A stretch of DNA of 64,000 nt from Gudongella oleilytica (GCF_004101785.1 NZ_CP035130.1:1364001-1428000), one strand, 5' to 3'. Numbered from the stretch's first letter, positions 25,463 to 35,162 are shown. A program made the numbers and translations. The notes: generated from the letters alone by a model not told the origin.

Positions 25463-27849
25463 TGCATTTCACCCTGTCTCCTTATGTAGTCTATCACAAG
25501 ATAGTGTGAGGTTATTAAATACAAAGCCATAAACATCAGTTCAATGTAATATTCTCTGATTGCTTCTGCTAGTGAGGGTCTTATTCTCTCATAATCAAAC
25601 GGGATCACTTCGAGGTTATTTCTTGATATAAGTACCTTTATCATACCCATTTCATCTGTCCTGTGCACTTCAGAGCCAATCTCCCTGAGCCTATCAATGA
25701 CCTGGGGGTTGGGGTGACCGTACAGATTGTTTCTCCCTACAGATATTATACTATATTCAGGCTTTACTTTATCCAGAAATTGGCGCGAGCTCGATGTAAG
25801 GCTGCCATGATGCGGCACTTTAAGCACATCAACATCTATATCATATGATGAACCAATCTTTTTTTCTGCAATTTCTTCAATATCACCTGTAAATAATACT
25901 CGCCTTCCAAGATATTCCAGCAGAAATACCAGTGAATTTTCATTCTCATTCAAGTACCTGTATTCATTATTTTCAGGCCACAACACCTTAAGTACTATAC
26001 CATCTCCCAAATCGGCCTCGATTTCATTGTGCAGTTCATATATTGGAACGTTTCTTTGTTCCGCTTTCTCATGAAGCTCTTTATTAAACACTCCATTTGT
26101 GTAGACTGCCCCTATACTTAATTGGTCAATTACAGGAAGAATACCTCTATAATGGTCCTCATGATTATGTGATACAAATACAGCTTCAAGCCTTGACACC
26201 CCATTTTTCAATAGATAGGGGAGAGTGATCCTTGAACCGATATCCTGGTCATCTAATCTTGAACCTCCTCCATCGATCATATAATTCCCAAATGGCCCTT
26301 TTATTAATGCACTGTCTCCCTGACCTACGTCAATAAAATGAATCTCAAGCTCTTTATTTGTAGTCGTTTCTAAAAACTGTGCAATCGAAATTGTAAGCAG
26401 TCCGACAAAAATTGCCTTCTTGATGCTTAAATCCAAACGTTCGACGGTCCGCCAATTAAAAAATACTGCCAGAATAGTTAGATATATGACAAATCCCGCA
26501 ATCCCTGGCGTTGGAAGTATGATCTGATCCAATGGGATACGTTGGATCAGAATGGCTGCATTTCTTTGAAGGTCGAGCAGAAATTCAAGGATCGGCAACA
26601 GCCAGCTTACCATAAGTGAAGCTATACCCAGGACAAGGCAACCTGAAGCCAGAGGTACAATAATTATATTTGAGAGTAAGGTCAGCAGAGGGAAACTATT
26701 GAACCAATAGGCCTGTATGGGAGCGATCCCAAGGTTTGCCGCTATTGTTGCAGAAACTGGATCGATAATCCTGCCATTTAGCGGATATATCAGGGTCTTT
26801 ATCCTGTCTGACAGAAGGATAATTGCAGCTGTGGCACCAAAGGAAAGCTGAAATCCGGAATTAAATATCCAAAGTGGATTGTACAATTGAAGCAAAGACA
26901 TGCAACCGGCAAGGAGATTAAAGCGATCTACAGGTCTATTTATTAGCTTTGAAAGGTAAAGCATTGAAAACAGGGCAATACCTCTTGAAGCTGATGGTGG
27001 AAATCCTATTGAATAGCCATAGACAAATAGGATAGCAACTGAAAAAATGATATTAAGCCATCTCTTGACCCCTAGTCTGGAAAGGACCCATATAAGAGAT
27101 CCTGCAATTATTCCGATGTGTAATCCTGAAACCGCAAGCAGGTGAGATATCCCCAGATTTCTGTACAAATTGAGATCTTCTTCATCAAGATAGGAGCTGT
27201 TGCCAAGAACCATTCCCTTCATCAATCTGGAATTTTCATCTCTGAGGCCAGTATCATAAACACTCGAAATATACTCCGCAACATTTTTTCTTAACCAGTA
27301 TCCAATAGCTTCAGATCTTCCCTCAAGGATTATTGTAGATCTGTCTCCATCGATTATATGGCTTATACCTTCAGTAAGAAGGTGAAGCCTGTAATTGAAA
27401 AAAAGTGGATTAGTGTTAGGCAGAGGTTTCTTTGCAATCCCCTTTATCTTCAATCGGTCTCCGATCTCGTGAGATTTACCTTCATTATAATACCTTAACA
27501 AGACCTTCCCCTCTGTTTTTATACCCTCAATCTGTTCAAGATCGATAACATATCTTGTTGAGGATGATCCGGAGGATATTTCTTCAACAGTTCCGACGAA
27601 TGTATACTGCCTTGCATCAGAGAGTTCAATGATCTCTGAAAGTCTCTCGCTTGTTATAAATGCTCCCAATACCGCGAAGAGTATTAAGAGCCCAGAAACT
27701 CTTATTTTGTTATTAATAAATCCCAATGCAATCCAGACTAAAGCAGTTGTTCCCAAAAGTAAAAGGAAACTGTGGTCGACATCAATATAATATGCAGAGA
27801 TTATACCTGTCATTATTCCGACAGCAGGTATTATCATAGGTCGTTTCAT
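25450..27849 (-). CDS. comEC: DNA uptake channel ComEC/Rec2
   Basis: Polytopic membrane protein that forms the channel for single-stranded DNA in transformation. The 799-residue protein has an N-terminal DUF4131/OB part with membrane spans, the central competence domain (LLAVSGLHIGIIAG, GFPPSASRG) and a C-terminal metallo-beta-lactamase domain (about residues 520-760) with SHNHEDHYRG and HHGSLTSSS. Intact and of full length, which suggests that natural competence, or at least DNA uptake, has been kept. comEA lies elsewhere in this window, at the head of the selenocysteine operon. Confidence 0.96.
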   Translation of the reverse strand: MKRPMIIPAVGIMTGIISAYYIDVDHSFLLLLGTTALVWIALGFINNKIRVSGLLILFAVLGAFITSERLSEIIELSDARQYTFVGTVEEISSGSSSTRYVIDLEQIEGIKTEGKVLLRYYNEGKSHEIGDRLKIKGIAKKPLPNTNPLFFNYRLHLLTEGISHIIDGDRSTIILEGRSEAIGYWLRKNVAEYISSVYDTGLRDENSRLMKGMVLGNSSYLDEEDLNLYRNLGISHLLAVSGLHIGIIAGSLIWVLSRLGVKRWLNIIFSVAILFVYGYSIGFPPSASRGIALFSMLYLSKLINRPVDRFNLLAGCMSLLQLYNPLWIFNSGFQLSFGATAAIILLSDRIKTLIYPLNGRIIDPVSATIAANLGIAPIQAYWFNSFPLLTLLSNIIIVPLASGCLVLGIASLMVSWLLPILEFLLDLQRNAAILIQRIPLDQIILPTPGIAGFVIYLTILAVFFNWRTVERLDLSIKKAIFVGLLTISIAQFLETTTNKELEIHFIDVGQGDSALIKGPFGNYMIDGGGSRLDDQDIGSRITLPYLLKNGVSRLEAVFVSHNHEDHYRGILPVIDQLSIGAVYTNGVFNKELHEKAEQRNVPIYELHNEIEADLGDGIVLKVLWPENNEYRYLNENENSLVFLLEYLGRRVLFTGDIEEIAEKKIGSSYDIDVDVLKVPHHGSLTSSSRQFLDKVKPEYSIISVGRNNLYGHPNPQVIDRLREIGSEVHRTDEMGMIKVLISRNNLEVIPFDYERIRPSLAEAIREYYIELMFMALYLITSHYLVIDYIRRQGEMQWIN

Positions 27850-27997
27850 ATGTATCCTCTCTGTACTTTATATTTATCCTTTAATAGGATATAATGAAGA
27901 TATTAAAAATTAGGTGATTATTAGAATCTATTATATCACAGACTATAGCTTTGATGAATGAAAATGTTGAAGAATGAATACTTGGGAGGAATCCAAC

Positions 27998-29209
27998 TTG
28001 ACCAGAAGATTGTATTGGGAGAATCCGTATCTTTTTGAGACTGACGCTAAGATAGAAAGAATTGACAACAATGAGGAAGGCTTTCAGGTTACCCTGGATC
28101 GTTCCATTTTTTACCCTGATATGTCGGGTGGTCAGCCTGGCGATGATGGAACAATAAATAGTGTCAATGTAATTAGGACATATGAGGATGGCGACAACCT
28201 GGTCCATGTTGTCAGGGAAAGATTAGCACTGGGAAAAGCTAATCTCAGAATAAGTGGTGAACGAAGGATGGACCTAATGCAGCAACACTCGGGGCAACAC
28301 CTTTTATCAGGTGTTCTTTTCAGATTGTTCGGTGCTGAAACCATTGGATTTCATTTGGGTGAGGAGTATACTACAATAGATTTGAACGTCCCTGATGTTT
28401 CTGAGGATGAATTAACCAGAGCTGAGCAGCTGTGCAATAAGATCATCCAGTCAAATTTCAGGATCAAATCCTATGTGGTTTCCTCAGATGAAGTCAGGCT
28501 TCTTCCTGTGAGAAAAAGACCAAGTGTTGATAAAAATATAAGGGTCGTTGAGATTGACGGATTTGATTACTCCCCCTGTGGAGGGACACATGTTGCTGCA
28601 ACAGGCGAGTTGGGGCTGTTAAAAGTAATCAGAAGTGAAAAATATAAGGGCAACACAAGAATATATTTTTTGACTGGGAAAAGAGCCGTAGATGATTACA
28701 TCAATAAGTTCAACTCTGTAAGGGACATAAGTGCTGTTCTATCGACAGGTGATACTCAGGTCTTTGAAAGATTCAGCGCTATTTACAACGAGCGAAACTC
28801 ACTTTTGAAGGATATGAAGGAGTTAAAGGAGAAGCTTTTATCCCTGGAGGGTGAGAATCTATTGCGTGGCACGAAGCTGCATGGTGAAGGAAGAATAATC
28901 TGTAAGATGTTTGACAACAAGGATTTCAAAGAAGTCAGCTACATGGGTAATTGGCTTACAAATACCAACGAAAGACTGGTACTTATATTCGGGATCGAAG
29001 GTAGCAGTATCAGCCAATTTATGATCAGTAAGAGCAAGGACGTAGAGCTGGAGCTAAACGATATCTACAAGGAACTCTCCTCCCTGTATCAGATAAAAGG
29101 CGGCGGAAATAGCAATACAGTTCAAGGATCGATCTCCTCAAGCCACCTGAATGGGCTGTTGGAAAGATGTCTCGAACTGGTTATGAAAGCTATGGACCAA
29201 AAAAAATAG
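27998..29209 (+). CDS. AlaX-like alanyl-tRNA editing protein with DHHA1 domain
   Basis: Free-standing relative of the alanyl-tRNA synthetase editing domain; such proteins hydrolyse Ser-tRNA(Ala) or Gly-tRNA(Ala) in trans. The roughly 403-residue protein has DMSGGQPGDDG, the zinc-binding QQHSGQHLLS and CGGTH motifs, a coiled coil (about 260-300) and a C-terminal DHHA1-type region (IKGGGNSNTVQGS). I chose TTG 27998, eight bases after GGGAGG; an ATG at 27974 has no binding site. It is convergent to selC and shares its terminator. Confidence 0.88.
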   Translation: MTRRLYWENPYLFETDAKIERIDNNEEGFQVTLDRSIFYPDMSGGQPGDDGTINSVNVIRTYEDGDNLVHVVRERLALGKANLRISGERRMDLMQQHSGQHLLSGVLFRLFGAETIGFHLGEEYTTIDLNVPDVSEDELTRAEQLCNKIIQSNFRIKSYVVSSDEVRLLPVRKRPSVDKNIRVVEIDGFDYSPCGGTHVAATGELGLLKVIRSEKYKGNTRIYFLTGKRAVDDYINKFNSVRDISAVLSTGDTQVFERFSAIYNERNSLLKDMKELKEKLLSLEGENLLRGTKLHGEGRIICKMFDNKDFKEVSYMGNWLTNTNERLVLIFGIEGSSISQFMISKSKDVELELNDIYKELSSLYQIKGGGNSNTVQGSISSSHLNGLLERCLELVMKAMDQKK

Positions 29210-29230
29210 CGCCTTAACCGGCGCTTTTTT
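29201..29230. terminator. Bidirectional terminator between alaX and selC
   Basis: Hairpin GCGCC / GGCGC (29209-29224) with a TTAACC loop, followed by six T on the plus strand. On the minus strand it is followed by TATTTTTTTT. It ends the alaX transcript and the selenocysteine operon. Confidence 0.9.
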
Positions 29231-29235
29231 ACTTT

Positions 29236-29332
29236 TGGCGGGAGTATGTGGGAATCGAACCCACCCAAGAGGCTCCTAACCCCTCGCGCTGGTTTTGAAG
29301 ACCAGAGAGCCCACCAGAACTCCTCTACCCCC
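29236..29332 (-). tRNA. selC: tRNA-Sec (anticodon TCA)
   Basis: A 97-base tRNA with encoded CCA. The anticodon arm is CTGGT-CTTCAAA-ACCAG with anticodon TCA that reads UGA. It has a six-pair D stem (GAGTTC / GGGCTC), a long variable arm and a GTGGG-TTCGATT-CCCAC T arm, all features of bacterial tRNA(Sec). The acceptor stem pairs GGGGGTA with TACTCCC, with a mismatch at the eighth pair. It lies 47 bases behind the response regulator, as the last element of the operon. Confidence 0.95.
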
Positions 29333-29379
29333 ATTGGCTACAAAAGCCATTATACAGTATTCGAATCCAAACATCAATA

Positions 29380-30069
29380 TTATTTTTCTCTGAAAAAGTA
29401 GCCTACTCCCCATTTCGTTATTATATATTCCGAGATTTTTGGGTCTTTTTCAAGCTTTTCCCGTATTCTCCTTATATGGACATCCACCGTTCTCAGGTCA
29501 CCATAATATGCATAGCCCCATACTCTTTCCAGGAGCTCTTCCCTTGTATATACCTTTCCTGGGGTTGATGCCAGAACGTATAGAAGATCAAACTCTTTAC
29601 CGGTAAGGCTAATATTCTTATCTTTACAAGTTACTTTTCTGCCTACTGTGTTTATCCTGATATCTCTTATCTCGATCACATTGCCATCACTTTCCTGAAG
29701 CTTGTTTGAATATCTCCTTAGGACAGCCTTTATCCGTGCTTTGAGTTCAAGGATGTTAAAGGGCTTCACAAGGTAATCGTCTGCACCATATTCAAGTGCC
29801 AGGATCTTCTTTATATCCTCATCAACATTAGTTATAAATATCAGTGGAACAGCAGAAATAGTTCTCAAATTCTGGCAAAACAGGAGTCCGTTGCTATCAG
29901 GAAGCTCGATCTCAGTGAGAACCATATCATAATTCTTCCTGTTCAACAGTTCCATTGCAGCAGCTGCACTTCCTGCATGTTCTATCACATATTCATCTTG
30001 CTCGAGAGAATATCTCAAACCTTTGACAAAGGACTTATCTGTATCTACAATCAACACTCTTCCGCTCAT
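29380..30069 (-). CDS. OmpR-family response regulator with a Glu in place of the phosphoacceptor Asp
   Basis: A 229-residue DNA-binding regulator: receiver domain (residues 1-120) and an intact C-terminal winged helix (about 130-229, LTGKEFDLLYVLASTPGKVYTREELLERVWG). Normal receivers read (V/L)LDxxLP at the phosphorylation site; here it is LTEIELP, with Glu53 at the acceptor position. The acidic pocket reads VDTD rather than VDDD. Thr80 and Lys102 (YLVKPF) are conserved. It may be constitutively active or phosphorylation-independent. No histidine kinase is nearby. I chose the second ATG (30069) because AGGGGTG is too close to the first. It lies between selB and selC. Confidence 0.93.
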   Translation of the reverse strand: MSGRVLIVDTDKSFVKGLRYSLEQDEYVIEHAGSAAAAMELLNRKNYDMVLTEIELPDSNGLLFCQNLRTISAVPLIFITNVDEDIKKILALEYGADDYLVKPFNILELKARIKAVLRRYSNKLQESDGNVIEIRDIRINTVGRKVTCKDKNISLTGKEFDLLYVLASTPGKVYTREELLERVWGYAYYGDLRTVDVHIRRIREKLEKDPKISEYIITKWGVGYFFREK

Positions 30070-30083
30070 CATTTCACCCCTGG

Positions 30084-31994
30084 CTACTTAAACAGTACCC
30101 TGTTTTCTCCGGACCGTCTTGTTATCTTGATTTGATCAAAATACTCCAGCAATCCGATTGCTACTTTGCGATTTGTATTTAATATATCCCTGTATCCACC
30201 TACAGTAATATTCCCTGCCTCTGCCATAAGATCATATAATGACGATTTAGCCTTTTCCAAGCTTGACGGCAAAAGAAAAAGATCATCAGACAATTTCACC
30301 AGTTCGCCTGAGCCAATGAGATACATAATCATTTCTTCAGTTTCTCCATTAGTACCCAAAGTGGTCACCTGTAAATCCTCACGCTTGGGAGGCATGAATG
30401 GAGCTTTTTCAAAGCTATCCAATATCCATTTTTTAAGTGCCAGCTGTTTGTCATTAAGTTCAGGTTCAAACCCTGAAAGAGCGACAAGATCCTTTAGTTG
30501 TTTGATTCTTCCACCGGTAATCAAATGATCAAGTATCTCTTCAGCCAGTCTTGGTTTAGCTTTTGACAGAAACCTGCTTCTAAGCTCTTCTTTCGCCATT
30601 CCGTTTCTTATCGGGAACTTTTTATGGAAGTCCTCGAGCTCACCAATGATTTGATCCTCTAATAAATCCAATACTTTTTTGTGGACAGGATAAATGTCTT
30701 TGCTTAGTCTAAAAATTATTACCTTCCCATTTCCCTCAAGCTTTTTTATCTCCTCTTCCAGATTTTCTTCAAGCATTGAGGCCGTTTTGGATATTTCCTT
30801 CAATGAGTGGTAGCTCCTACTGTTTTCTTCGACTATATGCTCCACAATTTCACTGAAATTCCCTTGATCCTTGATCGCCAGTTCTTCCAGGCTTTTCTCA
30901 TCGAACCTTTTTCTCTTCACTGGATTTGGCTCGAGAACCTCACCTCCTCCAACTGTGAACATTGGGGAATAAAATCTGAGGATGAACCTGTCACCCATTT
31001 TTGCAACTGTCTCCTCCTCAAGCCTGAGCTGAGCGTATGTCTCATCCCCAGGGTCAAGTACTTCTCTGTCAAGAAGCACTACTCTGCAGAGTATTTCATC
31101 TGTTCCAAGATAGAGCTTTAATCTGGTCCTATTCTCCAATCCCTTGCTTAAGGATCTCAATAGCTTAATTTTTACATCAAGCATCATGGTGGATCTCATT
31201 GAATTGACTGGGGCGACAATGCTGCCTCGGTCTATCTGAGATTTTTTTACGCCCGCAAGATTAAGAGCAACTCTTTGTCCCCCATATGCTACTGACGCAT
31301 CCTGATCGTGTACCTGAATTGATCTTATCCTTGCTATGGTATCACCTGGATAGACCTGTATCTCATCTCCTACCTTAAGGCTCCCCGCAAGAAGGGTACC
31401 TGTGACCACTGTCCCGAAGCCTGAAATTGTAAATACCCTGTCCACCGGTAGCCTTGGCATGTCATCGAGGCTTTTATCCTCGAGTGATTCCGATAGTTTT
31501 AATATTTCTTCTATAACATTACTAATTCCTATTTTTTCTGTTGAGGATACTGGTATTATAGAGGCTCCCTCAAGGAAGGTACCCTTTACTTCATCCTTGA
31601 TCTCCTCCTCCACCAGCTGTAGCCATTCGTCATCAACCAAATCAGATTTGGTAATTACAACAAACCCGCTCTTCACGCCGACAAGGTCAAGAATTGCAAG
31701 ATGTTCAGCCGTTTGTGGCATAATACCCTCATCTGCTGCTACTACCAACAATACAATATCTATTCCTATTACACCTGCTAACATATTCCTAATGAATTTC
31801 TCATGGCCGGGTACATCAATTATCCCCGCTCTTTGCCCTCCGGGAAGATCAAAGTAGGTAAATCCCAGCTCTATTGATATTCCTCTTTCCTGCTCCTCTT
31901 TAAGGCGATCAGTATTCCTGCCTGTCAAAGCCTTGATTAATGTCGTTTTACCATGGTCTATGTGACCAGCAGTGCCTATGATCAAGTGCTTCAT
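30084..31994 (-). CDS. selB: Selenocysteine-specific elongation factor SelB
   Basis: SelB carries Sec-tRNA(Sec) to the ribosome and binds the SECIS hairpin. The 636-residue protein has an EF-Tu-like part with [32 protein letters not shown] and TKSD, beta-barrel domains II and III, and C-terminal winged-helix repeats (about residues 380-636) for mRNA binding. Full length. Its start overlaps the selA stop codon by one base (TAATG), so the two are translationally coupled. Confidence 0.97.
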   Translation of the reverse strand: MKHLIIGTAGHIDHGKTTLIKALTGRNTDRLKEEQERGISIELGFTYFDLPGGQRAGIIDVPGHEKFIRNMLAGVIGIDIVLLVVAADEGIMPQTAEHLAILDLVGVKSGFVVITKSDLVDDEWLQLVEEEIKDEVKGTFLEGASIIPVSSTEKIGISNVIEEILKLSESLEDKSLDDMPRLPVDRVFTISGFGTVVTGTLLAGSLKVGDEIQVYPGDTIARIRSIQVHDQDASVAYGGQRVALNLAGVKKSQIDRGSIVAPVNSMRSTMMLDVKIKLLRSLSKGLENRTRLKLYLGTDEILCRVVLLDREVLDPGDETYAQLRLEEETVAKMGDRFILRFYSPMFTVGGGEVLEPNPVKRKRFDEKSLEELAIKDQGNFSEIVEHIVEENSRSYHSLKEISKTASMLEENLEEEIKKLEGNGKVIIFRLSKDIYPVHKKVLDLLEDQIIGELEDFHKKFPIRNGMAKEELRSRFLSKAKPRLAEEILDHLITGGRIKQLKDLVALSGFEPELNDKQLALKKWILDSFEKAPFMPPKREDLQVTTLGTNGETEEMIMYLIGSGELVKLSDDLFLLPSSLEKAKSSLYDLMAEAGNITVGGYRDILNTNRKVAIGLLEYFDQIKITRRSGENRVLFK

Positions 31995-33412
31995 TACCTA
32001 CACTCCTTAAGCTTACTAGCTGCAAACAGGAGGGCTTTATTGATAATATCAAGCTCATCCTCCTGAATTGTCCTTGGGTCCAGCAAAACCTTTTCTTTGC
32101 TTATTCGTGATATGACAGGCACTTCATAGCCTCTTAAGCCTTTCTCAAGAATTACAGCACTGCCTGCCAAGGGTTCTAAAGCAACGCACTTTGTTGGTAT
32201 CCTTTCCATTGGTAGAGAACCGCCACCTACCTCTGAAAAATCATCCTCCAAACTTATGGCTACTGGAAGATCACTTATGGATGATCTGAGTAAATCCATT
32301 AGGTCTTGAGCTTTCTCAGAGATTTCAGCATAACTCATTGTAAGCATTCTAAGTGTCGGTATCCTTTTAATTGCAGTTTCCTCATCCAGATAAAGCCTCA
32401 TTGTAGCCTCGAGTGCAGATATTGTAAATTTGTCCACTCTTAGGGCGCGGGTAAGGGGATTTTTTTTCATTCTATCGATGTACTCCTTCCTTCCGACAAT
32501 TACTCCTGCCTGAGGACCTCCCAATAGCTTGTCTCCGCTAAAGGTCACTACATCTACTCCCTTTCTTATACAGGATGATACTGTGGGCTCGTAAGAAAGT
32601 CCGAATTTTGAAAGATCTACAAGCACGCCGCTTCCCAAATCTTCGATCACAGGAATTCCATACTTCTCCTTTAACGGCAGCAGCTCCTCGCTGTCAACTG
32701 AAGAGGTAAAGCCCATTATTCTGTAATTTGATGTATGGACTTTCAGAATAGCAGCCGTGTTTTCAGTTATGGCAGCCTCGTAGTCCCATAAATGCGTTTT
32801 ATTGGTTGTTCCAACCTCAATTAGCTTAGCCCCGCTTTGCTCCATTACCGCAGGGATCCTGAAGGCTCCTCCAATCTCTATCAGCTCGCCACGGGAAACT
32901 ATAACTTCCTTTCCTTTTGCCATAGTTGAGAGAACAAGCATGACTGCAGCCGCATTGTTGTTGACGACTAGGGCAGCTTCCCCACCAACGATTTTAGCGG
33001 CAATCTGTTCAAGATGATCATACCTTGAACCTCTGGTGCCTTTGTCTAGGTCATATTCCAGGTTGGAATATGATATTGCTGTCCTTAAAACCTGCTCCAT
33101 TATTTGTCTATCGATAAGTGATCTGCCAAGGTTTGTATGGATTACCACACCTGTGGCATTAACAACTGTTCTTAAGCTGTAGTGCAGTTTCATTTCAATT
33201 CTTGAGGAAATTGATGATTCAAGTTTTTCAAGCTGTTCCTCAATCCAGGACCTGTTTTCACCATTTTTTATACCTTCTCTCAGCTCATCAGCTTCCTCTC
33301 TGACGGCTTCAAGAACAACAGCCCGCGGAGAAGAGTTCAGGTACTCTTTAACTATTTCATATTCAAGTATCTCGTCGACCTTGGGAATCAATGTATATAA
33401 ATTGGTTTCCAA
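31994..33412 (-). CDS. selA: L-seryl-tRNA(Sec) selenium transferase
   Basis: PLP enzyme that converts Ser-tRNA(Sec) to Sec-tRNA(Sec) using selenophosphate. The 472-residue protein has the SelA N-terminal domain (IPKVDEIL), NATGVVIHTNLGRS, and the PLP lysine K295 in FSGDKLLGGPQAG. The start is a TTG at 33412, behind GGGGTGA. Length is normal. It lies 18 bases behind selD. Confidence 0.97.
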   Translation of the reverse strand: METNLYTLIPKVDEILEYEIVKEYLNSSPRAVVLEAVREEADELREGIKNGENRSWIEEQLEKLESSISSRIEMKLHYSLRTVVNATGVVIHTNLGRSLIDRQIMEQVLRTAISYSNLEYDLDKGTRGSRYDHLEQIAAKIVGGEAALVVNNNAAAVMLVLSTMAKGKEVIVSRGELIEIGGAFRIPAVMEQSGAKLIEVGTTNKTHLWDYEAAITENTAAILKVHTSNYRIMGFTSSVDSEELLPLKEKYGIPVIEDLGSGVLVDLSKFGLSYEPTVSSCIRKGVDVVTFSGDKLLGGPQAGVIVGRKEYIDRMKKNPLTRALRVDKFTISALEATMRLYLDEETAIKRIPTLRMLTMSYAEISEKAQDLMDLLRSSISDLPVAISLEDDFSEVGGGSLPMERIPTKCVALEPLAGSAVILEKGLRGYEVPVISRISKEKVLLDPRTIQEDELDIINKALLFAASKLKECR

Positions 33413-33430
33413 TTCTCAGTCACCCCTTCT

Positions 33431-34468
33431 CTATTCTACTTTAAGATGTGTTCCGGTAAAATTTTCTACTCTTCCGATTATCCCATGAGGAATTTCTGAA
33501 TCCTTCAAATTATCCATAATGATCCCAGCGGTTTTTGGCGAAGCTGAAATAAGCAATCCTCCTGAGGTCTGGGGGTCAAACAGGATATCCTCAAGATACC
33601 TGGGAACACTTGCAGCCACCTCGACCTTGTTGCCTATGTGGCTTCTGTTGTTGTATGCTCCGGCAGGAATCAACCCCATCTCTGCATAATCTCTGGCTTC
33701 TTCAATATAAGGCACCTTCTTCGATTCAATAATTATTGTCGTGTTGCTTCCCTCAGCCATTTCGAGGCAATGACCCAACAGCCCAAAACCTGTTATATCG
33801 GTTACGCTGTTTACTTCGCTGAGGCCTTTGAAGGCTTCCATCCCTTCCCTATTGAGAGTTGTCATTACTTTGACGGCTTTATCATAGGATTCTTCGCTTG
33901 CTAACTCACCCTTTATTGCCGTGTTTATTATACCAAGCCCCAGGGGTTTGGTAAGCACGAGTACATCACCTGGCCTGGATGAACTGTTTTTTTTGATGCT
34001 TTCAGGATGTACAAAGCCTGTAACTGATAGTCCATATTTTGGTTCATCATCTGAAACAGAATGTCCCCCAACAAGTATAGCCCCTGACTCTGTTACCTTA
34101 TCATATCCGCCCCGCAGTATCTCAGAAAGCACTGAAGGCTCCAGACATTCAGGAAAACAAACTATATTAAGTGCCAGCCTGGGTTCTCCCCCCATCGCAT
34201 AAACATCACTCAGGGAATTCGCGGCTGCTATTAGTCCAAAGGTATATGGATCATCGACCACTGGAGTAAAAAAGTCCAGGGTTTGTATCATTGCCAGATC
34301 ATCGTTGATCCTATACACTGCTGCATCGTCGGAGGTGTCGATTCCAACCAACAGGTTCTCATCATTTGTCTTTGGTAGATTGCACAGGACCTGTGCAAGT
34401 ATATCGGGTCCGATTTTGGCCGCTCACCCAGAGCTTTTCGTCAATTGGGTCAATCTTATTTCTTCCAT
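33431..34468 (-). CDS. selD: Selenophosphate synthetase, itself a selenoprotein (in-frame UGA)
   Basis: SelD makes selenophosphate from selenide and ATP. Starting from the ATG at 34468, which has GGAGG upstream, the reading frame is open through the whole gene except for one TGA (34424-34426), at codon 15. The context is KSSG-U-AAKIGPD; this is exactly the catalytic position, Cys or Sec, of the family. The product is then 345 residues, normal for SelD, and continues with [14 protein letters not shown] and the ATP-binding [10 protein letters not shown] segment. A SECIS-like hairpin follows the TGA. Automatic gene callers would start the gene about 40 codons late (TTG at 34351) and lose the active site. 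Confidence 0.95.
34380..34426 (-). promoter_or_regulatory. Sec UGA codon and bacterial SECIS-like hairpin in selD
   Basis: The TGA is at 34424-34426. Twenty-five bases later on the mRNA, a perfect 8-bp stem TTGCACAG / CTGTGCAA (34380-34398) closes on GUC. The apical sequence CAGGUCCUG resembles the GCAGGUCUGC tip of the E. coli fdhF SECIS, which SelB binds. Spacing is compatible with bacterial SECIS elements. Confidence 0.85.
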
Positions 34469-34479
34469 ATTTGTTCCTC

Positions 34480-35079
34480 CTAGTCAACTGTGATCAGGTC
34501 CTTTATGTCGTTGAATTTAGCATCTCCAATACCTGATACGTTCCTTATATCATCTATACTCTCAAACCTACTACTTTTCCTGTACTCAATTATCCTGTCG
34601 GCTATAACCGATCCAATTCCAGGCAGGCTGTCGAGCTCCTCCTTGCTGCAGGTATTAATGTTTATCAAGCCATTATCGCTTCCTGTATTTATGGCTTCTA
34701 TGTTCTGGGAAACTTCCTCTCCGATCGCTGGTATATATATCTTATCCTCATCTTTAAGTTTTTTCGCAAGATTTATACGGTCAATGTCAGCTGACTTTGT
34801 CAAGCCACCTGCAAGATCAACTGCATCCTTTACCCGATCGCCGCTTATAAGCTCATATATTCCCGGGTAATACACCTGCCCGCTGATATGAACCATTATT
34901 AGCGAAGGCTCCTCCGATTCTTCTTTTTCATCATATTTAACAGATGTTTCAGACTGAATCAAAGCCAGTGGTTGTGTTGGCTGGTTTTTTCTTATATACC
35001 CTCCAATTCCAAAATAAGCCAACAAAATGATGGCTATACTCAGTATAGCTATTTGCTCCTTCTTTGTAAAGAAATCCAT
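34480..35079 (-). CDS. comEA: Competence DNA-binding protein ComEA
   Basis: Membrane-anchored receptor for double-stranded DNA in transformation. The 199-residue protein has an N-terminal membrane span (about residues 8-28), an SLBB domain (about 60-115, HISGQVYYPGIYELISGDRVKDAV) and a C-terminal helix-hairpin-helix pair (INTCSKEELDSLPGIGSVIADRIIEYR). The start at 35079 lies six bases after AGGAGG; the frame is open upstream but without a site. It is the first gene of the selenocysteine operon, 11 bases before selD, while comEC lies 7 kb away. Confidence 0.93.
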   Translation of the reverse strand: MDFFTKKEQIAILSIAIILLAYFGIGGYIRKNQPTQPLALIQSETSVKYDEKEESEEPSLIMVHISGQVYYPGIYELISGDRVKDAVDLAGGLTKSADIDRINLAKKLKDEDKIYIPAIGEEVSQNIEAINTGSDNGLININTCSKEELDSLPGIGSVIADRIIEYRKSSRFESIDDIRNVSGIGDAKFNDIKDLITVD

Positions 35080-35133
35080 ATCCATCCTCCTGTCAAACCC
35101 TTTAGTGATTACTAATGTCATGAATAATTATTT

Positions 35134-35162
35134 ATCTTATCACCGTTAAGTTTTTTTGTAAA
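35134..35162 (-). promoter_or_regulatory. Candidate promoter of comEA-selDAB-regulator-selC
   Basis: Minus-strand -35 TTTACA (35157-35162), 17-base spacer, -10 TAAGAT (35134-35139), about 55 bases before comEA. It overlaps the divergent dacF promoter, so the two may compete or share regulation. Confidence 0.55.

Noticed and set aside
30166-31857. Plus-strand frames opposite selB, up to 151 codons
   Set aside because: Antisense of a conserved GTPase, without binding sites or recognisable domains.
33431-34351. selD as a short gene starting at TTG 34351 with a frameshifted or lost N-terminus
   Set aside because: The upstream sequence is in frame, has a binding site and a family-typical N-terminus; the single TGA is at the Sec position and is followed by a SECIS-like hairpin.
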